NCBI GenBank assembly: GCA_017403825.1
Contig: JAFRDO010000066.1
Coordinates: 1 to 64,000 of the forward strand
Length of the DNA: 64,000 bases
Direction: 5' to 3'
Source: Kiritimatiellia bacterium
GTDB taxonomy: Bacteria; Verrucomicrobiota; Kiritimatiellia; RFP12; UBA1067
Of this stretch, positions 59,968 through 64,000 are shown in pieces. Position numbers and translations under genes: made by a program. Below the pieces are notes generated by a model. That model saw only the letters and a list, made by a program, of their open reading frames with translations, did no database searches and was not told the DNA's origin. Position 1 is the first letter of the stretch. Every line of letters begins with the position of its first letter.

Positions 59968-62379
59968 ATGAACATAAACGGCAAACTGCTTACAGCGATT
60001 ATCACCGTTGTTGCGGGGACGATGCTTTACGGGGTGGACGTTTCCGACGATCTGCCGGTAAGCGTTGTGCAGTGGGTCTGCCCGGACGAGCCGTTCACGG
60101 ACGGCATAGGTAAGTCGCGCTACTACCGCAAGACGTTCGAGACAAAAGAGGGGCTGGTGAAGGCGACGGCCCGCTGGTGGGTGGACGATACGGGCACGGT
60201 CTTTGTCGATGGCGAGAAGATGCCCCATTCCGCCATGCTTGTCGATAAGGCTGCCGACCTGACCGTGCTTCTGAAGAAGCCTGGCCGCCATGTGCTGGCG
60301 ATCGAGGGGCAGAACCTTGCCGCCGCCGGGGGCGTGTGCGTCTCGCTCGACCTGGAGTACGCCGACGGACGGCACGACAGCGTCTATACGGACAGCAGCT
60401 GGCTCTGCACTACTTGCCCACCACCAGCGACTAACTGGACTGCAATCGACTTTGACGATTCCGAGTGGAGCCGGGTGAAGGTCTACGGAGACCTGTTCGC
60501 CGCGCCTTGGACGTCCGTCGCCGACATGACGCAGATGGAGCTTTACGGCGAGCGCCGCCGCCGGGCCAAGGTCGAGGCTGCGCGCGAGGCCCGTGCCAAG
60601 AAGGCGCTGGCGGCGATGGAGCGCGAGACCAAGCCGGTCTGCAAGGTCGCTTACGAAAACGGCAAGTCCTATTTCGACATCGGCGGGAAGCGGTTCGAGA
60701 CTGCGTATTACAATGTTAACGAGAACTGGAACGGCGGCAACCGCAGCCTGCGGCGGCAGGTGGCGGCGTTCCGCGACGCCGGCATGCACGTGTACGGGCT
60801 AGGCGTCCTCACGCCCAACGTGTGGCGGCCGGACGGTTCCATCGACTTCGCCGACGCCGAACGCAAGATGCACGACGTGCTGTCCATCGACCCGGAGGCG
60901 CGCTTCCAGTTCTGCATCACGACCAGCTTCCCGCCGAAGTGGTGGATGGACCGGCACCCCGATGAGTTGGTCGCCTACGCCAACGCGGAGGTGAACCCGA
61001 CCGAGTGGGACCACATCAAGAACTGCCGTGCGCCGTCGTTCGCGTCGAAGCTGTGGCGGCGCGACATGTGCGACTACATTTCGCGCCTCGTGAGCCATCT
61101 TGAATCGACGCCCTACGCGAAGCGCATCTTCGCGTATCGTCCGGACTTCGGCGTCTACCACGAGTGGCACTACTACGGCATGGCGACGTGCATGCCCGAC
61201 ACCGGCAAGGCGATGGCGGCGGCGTTCGGCAAGCTGATTCCGTCGAAGGAGGAGCGGCTTCGCACTTCTGCCGGCGTTATGCGCGACCCGGTGAAGGACC
61301 GCGCCGCGCTCGACTTCGTGCGCTTCATGGGCCGGGAAGTGCGCGACTGCCTGCTGGAATTCGACAAGGCGGTGAAGGACGCCTGTGGTGGACGCGCCCT
61401 CGTGGGCAACTACTACGGCTACTTCTTCGGCATGCCGTTCCGCGCCGAGGGCTGGCACATAGAGACGGACGCGGTTCTCGACTCGCCCTACGTCGACTTC
61501 CTCTGCTCGCCATACGACTACGCGGTCGCCGCGCGTGGCGGCGGAAACCTGGAATATGCACGGTGCCTCCTTGAGGGCTTCCGTCGGCGCGGCAAGCTGG
61601 CCGTTCTCGAAGCCGACACGCGCACGACGCTGCACAAGGCAGTCGGCGACAACCTGCATGCGAAGACGCGCTCGGACGACATCGCGCTCTTGGCGCGCGA
61701 CTTCGCCGGGTCGCTCTGCTGGGGGTGCGGGTTCTGGTACTACGACTTCGGCTATGGCTGGTACGACGCGCCGGAGTTCACGGAACTGTTCAGTAAGATA
61801 TATCCTATCCGCCGCGAGATCAAGGACTGCCGCAGCGTTGCCGAGGTGCTTGTCGTTGGCGACTTCGAGAGCGTCCTCTACACTAACGCCGACTCCGCGC
61901 TGTTCTGCCACGAGCGGACGAGCGGACTCGTCTACGCGCTCGGGCACACCGGCGTGCCGTTCGACTCGGCGTCCGTCGCGGACGTCGCCTACGGCAAGCT
62001 GAAGGACTACAAGATGTACATCTTCTGCAACCTGCACCATATGACGCCTGGCAAGGAGAGGCTTGTCGCGAATCTGCGGGCGAAGGGCAAGACCGTGCTT
62101 CTGCCGGAGAAACCGATGACGACGGCGGAGCTGCGGACGATTTTCGCGAAGGAGGGCATTCACATCTGGAACGACGACGCGGATTCAGCCGTCTACGCCA
62201 GTGCGGCCTGCGTGGCGCTCCACTGCGCGACGCCGGGTGAGAAGACGATCCGCCTGCCGCGCCGGGCGAAGGTGACGATGTTGTACCCCGAGCGGCGCGA
62301 GGTTTCCTCCGGCACCGACCGCATCGTCTTCACGCCACAGGGCGACGGCATGTCAACTACGATCTTCCGCTACCAGTAG
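59968..62379 (+). CDS. Exported beta-galactosidase/GH42-like glycoside hydrolase
   Basis: 803 residues; signal peptide MNINGKLLTAIITVVAGTML. Residues 25-195 are a GH2/CBM-type sugar-binding jelly roll (YYRKTFETKEGLVKATARWW, GRHVLAIEGQNLAAAGGVCV). A TIM barrel follows (RSLRRQVAAFRDAGMHVYGL, FQFCITTSFPPKWWMDRHPD) with GVYHEWHYYG as the likely acid/base region and KLAVLEADTRTTLHKA as the likely nucleophile region. The C-terminal domain (VLVVGDFESVLYTNADSALF) is like the GH42 trimerisation or glutamine-amidotransferase-like fold. Exact family uncertain. Ends TTIFRYQ, without the GxxhhhR pattern. Controlled by the hairpin and promoter upstream. Confidence 0.78.
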   Translation: MNINGKLLTAIITVVAGTMLYGVDVSDDLPVSVVQWVCPDEPFTDGIGKSRYYRKTFETKEGLVKATARWWVDDTGTVFVDGEKMPHSAMLVDKAADLTVLLKKPGRHVLAIEGQNLAAAGGVCVSLDLEYADGRHDSVYTDSSWLCTTCPPPATNWTAIDFDDSEWSRVKVYGDLFAAPWTSVADMTQMELYGERRRRAKVEAAREARAKKALAAMERETKPVCKVAYENGKSYFDIGGKRFETAYYNVNENWNGGNRSLRRQVAAFRDAGMHVYGLGVLTPNVWRPDGSIDFADAERKMHDVLSIDPEARFQFCITTSFPPKWWMDRHPDELVAYANAEVNPTEWDHIKNCRAPSFASKLWRRDMCDYISRLVSHLESTPYAKRIFAYRPDFGVYHEWHYYGMATCMPDTGKAMAAAFGKLIPSKEERLRTSAGVMRDPVKDRAALDFVRFMGREVRDCLLEFDKAVKDACGGRALVGNYYGYFFGMPFRAEGWHIETDAVLDSPYVDFLCSPYDYAVAARGGGNLEYARCLLEGFRRRGKLAVLEADTRTTLHKAVGDNLHAKTRSDDIALLARDFAGSLCWGCGFWYYDFGYGWYDAPEFTELFSKIYPIRREIKDCRSVAEVLVVGDFESVLYTNADSALFCHERTSGLVYALGHTGVPFDSASVADVAYGKLKDYKMYIFCNLHHMTPGKERLVANLRAKGKTVLLPEKPMTTAELRTIFAKEGIHIWNDDADSAVYASAACVALHCATPGEKTIRLPRRAKVTMLYPERREVSSGTDRIVFTPQGDGMSTTIFRYQ

Positions 62380-62675
62380 CCTCAAGGCGCATCGGCGTAA
62401 TTCACTGCCTTAAGCGTGGCTGGACAGTGCGGAGCGCGAGGCGCAGCGGTAGCGGAGCCACTTTGCCAGACTCGGAGTTTCTTCCCATATGGTTGAAAAA
62501 CGTCGTAAGTTTGGCAACGATTTTAGACGATAAGATTTTTCCGCATAGAATTCTCAAAATAAGCGGATTCCTGTCTTGTGTGCGCCAACTGCCGGGTCGG
62601 TGTGCACCTGTCTATACAGGGGTTGCGGCAGGGCGGTACATTATGGTATATTGCGAACATAAGGAGAAAACTACA
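62380..62675. other. Gene-free spacer with promoter
   Basis: About 296 bases without a gene. The first 90 are GC-rich with GCGGAGC/GCGGTAGCGGAGC repeats; the rest is more AT-rich. CCTGT-CTAT-ACAGG (62607-62620) is a small inverted repeat just above the -35 TTGCGG (62623-62628). After 18 bases comes TATGGTATATT (hexamer 62647-62652). AAGGAG at 62661-62666 is the ribosome site of the next gene. Confidence 0.6.
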
Positions 62676-63281
62676 ATGAAAAAAGTTGCTGACAAACAGA
62701 TTCTTATGGCTGCGGACTTTGCGGGCTACCCGCTGAAGGAAGCGATAAAGGAGTATCTGGAAAAGAAGGGCTGGACGGTCACCGACATCGGCGTGAAGGC
62801 CGATTCCGACCCGAACGACACCGAGCTGATGTTCCACCGCATCGGGCTTCGCGTGGGCGCAATGATCACGGAGAAGGAGTTCGAGCGCGCGCTCATCTTC
62901 TGCGGCACCGGAATGGGAATCCACATCGCGGCGTCGAAGTGCCCGGGCGTGCATGCGGGCGTCGTCGAGTCCGTGCCCGCCGCGTTCCGCGCCATCACAG
63001 GCAACGGCGTGAACGTCCTTGCGATGGGAGCGTTCTACGTGACGCCGGAGCTGGGCAAGCAGTGCGCCGATGCATTCCTCTACAACGACTTCGGCAGCGG
63101 CTGGGAGTGGTGGCCCGACTTCGACAAGTTCCACCAGATCGCCATCGACGAGCTGAACGCCTTCAACTACGAGGAGTACAAGGCGAACGGCTTCAAGGTG
63201 AAGCATCTCGGCGACTGCCACTGCGAGCTGTACGACCGTCCGGAGGGCTTCTCCTCCGTGCCGCTCATGTGCAAGCGCTAA
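62676..63281 (+). CDS. RpiB/LacAB-family sugar-phosphate isomerase
   Basis: 201 residues from ATG 62676 (AAGGAG 9 bases upstream). The RpiB/LacAB fold is visible: ILMAADFAGYPLKEAIKEYL (substrate Asp), IGVKADSD, then ALIFCGTGMGIHIAASKCPG, the active-site Cys/GTG-G loop, and VHAGVVESVPAAFRAITGNG. About 50 extra C-terminal residues (GFKVKHLGDCHCELYDRPEG) exceed the usual 150-residue RpiB, as in sugar-isomerase variants. Cytoplasmic. It would convert a phosphorylated pentose or hexose released from polysaccharides; substrate not certain. Own promoter; the next exported protein follows after 35 bases. Confidence 0.88.
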   Translation: MKKVADKQILMAADFAGYPLKEAIKEYLEKKGWTVTDIGVKADSDPNDTELMFHRIGLRVGAMITEKEFERALIFCGTGMGIHIAASKCPGVHAGVVESVPAAFRAITGNGVNVLAMGAFYVTPELGKQCADAFLYNDFGSGWEWWPDFDKFHQIAIDELNAFNYEEYKANGFKVKHLGDCHCELYDRPEGFSSVPLMCKR

Positions 63282-63316
63282 ATCAAAGTCAAAAACAAAC
63301 AAAAGGAGCCGCAGTC

Positions 63317-64000
63317 ATGAGAGCAAACGAACAGACCTGGGAACTTCTGTCGGGTCAAGCGCAGTTTACCCGTTTCGCTGTCGCGGCAGCTTGCATGGCT
63401 GCGGCTCTTTGCGCGAACGCCGCCGAAAACTTCATGTGGCGCGGTACGACGGAGAACGCTGTTTGGGATACGACGTCACTGAACTGGGCTTCGGACGGAT
63501 CGACGACGGCACGAAAGGCTTGGGTCAACTCGTCATCCAACTCCAATCCGCGCTTTGACTCGCAGGGCGCGACGGACATCACGGTCGTCTCAGAAGGCGT
63601 GGAGGGCTTCGAACTCGACATCTACGGCGGGAATCATACGCTTTCGGGCGGTCCAGTCACAGTCCATGTCCTCGACACCGATGGTGGCAATCTCACGATT
63701 TACAACCGCTTGAATTGCACCGACACCGGATCCAACCTCGGCTTCCGCATGCATGGCGGCAATGGGACGTTCACCGTCGGTGACGGCGGTTACCTCGACG
63801 CCTATTTTTCGCCGTGGAATGGGGATTATTCGGGCAAGGTGATCGTCCTCACGAACGGCACGTTCCAGGCGACGTTCAACACAGGCGCCCTCAACAACAG
63901 CAACAAGCCCACGATCTACTTCAACGGCGGTGCGCTGCTTCATACATGGAACGACTGGAAGAATCATGTCACCTTTGGAAACACCAAGATGGTCATTGGT
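63317..64000 (+). CDS. Start of an exported beta-strand-repeat protein (partial)
   Basis: ATG 63317 with AAAAGGAG 8 bases upstream; the frame is open to the window edge (228 codons). Signal sequence FAVAAACMAAALCANAAEN after a 20-residue N-terminal extension. It then reads FMWRGTTENAVWDTTSLNW and DSQGATDITVVSEG. Beta-strand-rich segments follow (LTIYNRLNCTDTGSNLG, GKVIVLTNGTFQATFN), the style of autotransporter-associated repeat proteins that open with a W-x-G...W-x(5)-NW motif. The C-terminus, and so the presence of a [G/S]xxhhh[R/K] end, is outside the window. Confidence 0.8.
   Translation, partial: MRANEQTWELLSGQAQFTRFAVAAACMAAALCANAAENFMWRGTTENAVWDTTSLNWASDGSTTARKAWVNSSSNSNPRFDSQGATDITVVSEGVEGFELDIYGGNHTLSGGPVTVHVLDTDGGNLTIYNRLNCTDTGSNLGFRMHGGNGTFTVGDGGYLDAYFSPWNGDYSGKVIVLTNGTFQATFNTGALNNSNKPTIYFNGGALLHTWNDWKNHVTFGNTKMVIG

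Noticed and set aside
1-64000. tRNA, rRNA, insertion sequence or prophage
   Set aside because: No cloverleaf with a T-loop, no rRNA-like block, no transposase, integrase or phage structural gene was seen in reading the window.

Overview
The window looks like the origin-proximal part of a chromosome from a gut- or rumen-type Kiritimatiellota (PVC group) bacterium. This is inferred from content: dnaA-dnaN-mnmG housekeeping genes, many secreted LamG/beta-strand-repeat proteins, DUF4838 and clan GH-A-like glycosidases, secreted phosphodiesterases, and repeated AAA/DUF4143 ATPases. No rRNA or tRNA gene was seen to fix the taxonomy.

Layout. Bases 1-8084 hold a partial gene end and a leftward block: mnmG, dnaA, dnaN, an RlmL-like methyltransferase, a coiled-coil protein, an XRE/zinc-ribbon regulator and a truncated DUF2400 protein. 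Two perfect parS palindromes lie inside mnmG. A gene-free stretch of about 865 bases (8085-8949) follows. It is AT-rich at its left end and carries two inverted copies of a structured repeat. Left of it all seven complete genes read leftward; right of it nearly all read rightward. I propose it as the replication origin region. From 8956 to about 41.6 kb come a metalloenzyme-superfamily phosphatase, a Pro/Tyr-rich exported protein, homoserine dehydrogenase and a long accessory region: giant LamG proteins each followed by a secreted EEP phosphatase/nuclease, DUF4838 and other carbohydrate-active proteins, NPP-type phosphodiesterases, GDPD domains (one fused, one separate), four tandem SUMF1-fold proteins (one with a nonsense codon), and tiny exported proteins. 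From 47 to 55 kb lies radC-hsdM-hsdS-four-helix-bundle-hsdR, a type I restriction-modification locus. It is flanked by two LamG genes that share an almost identical promoter and leader. The right end has two clan GH-A-like enzymes, a RpiB-family isomerase and the start of another beta-strand-repeat protein.

How it works together. The accessory genes suggest a cell that exports many surface or secreted proteins for binding and breaking glycans and phosphoesters, organised as short operons with ATGA overlaps behind extended -10 promoters (TGnTATAAT).

Most unusual. (1) Seven exported proteins end in exactly the same C-terminal pattern, [G/S]-x-x-hydrophobic(3)-[R/K/H]-stop, which looks like an undescribed sorting or processing signal. 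(2) Three arrays of CTAG spaced at exactly 9 nt sit at the hsdM/hsdS, hsdS/four-helix-bundle and four-helix-bundle/hsdR junctions; the first is translated in frame as an SR-rich tail on HsdM. (3) The origin region has paired parS sites, inverted repeats and a recurrent TTATAAAC[A/T] motif that may be a lineage-specific DnaA box.
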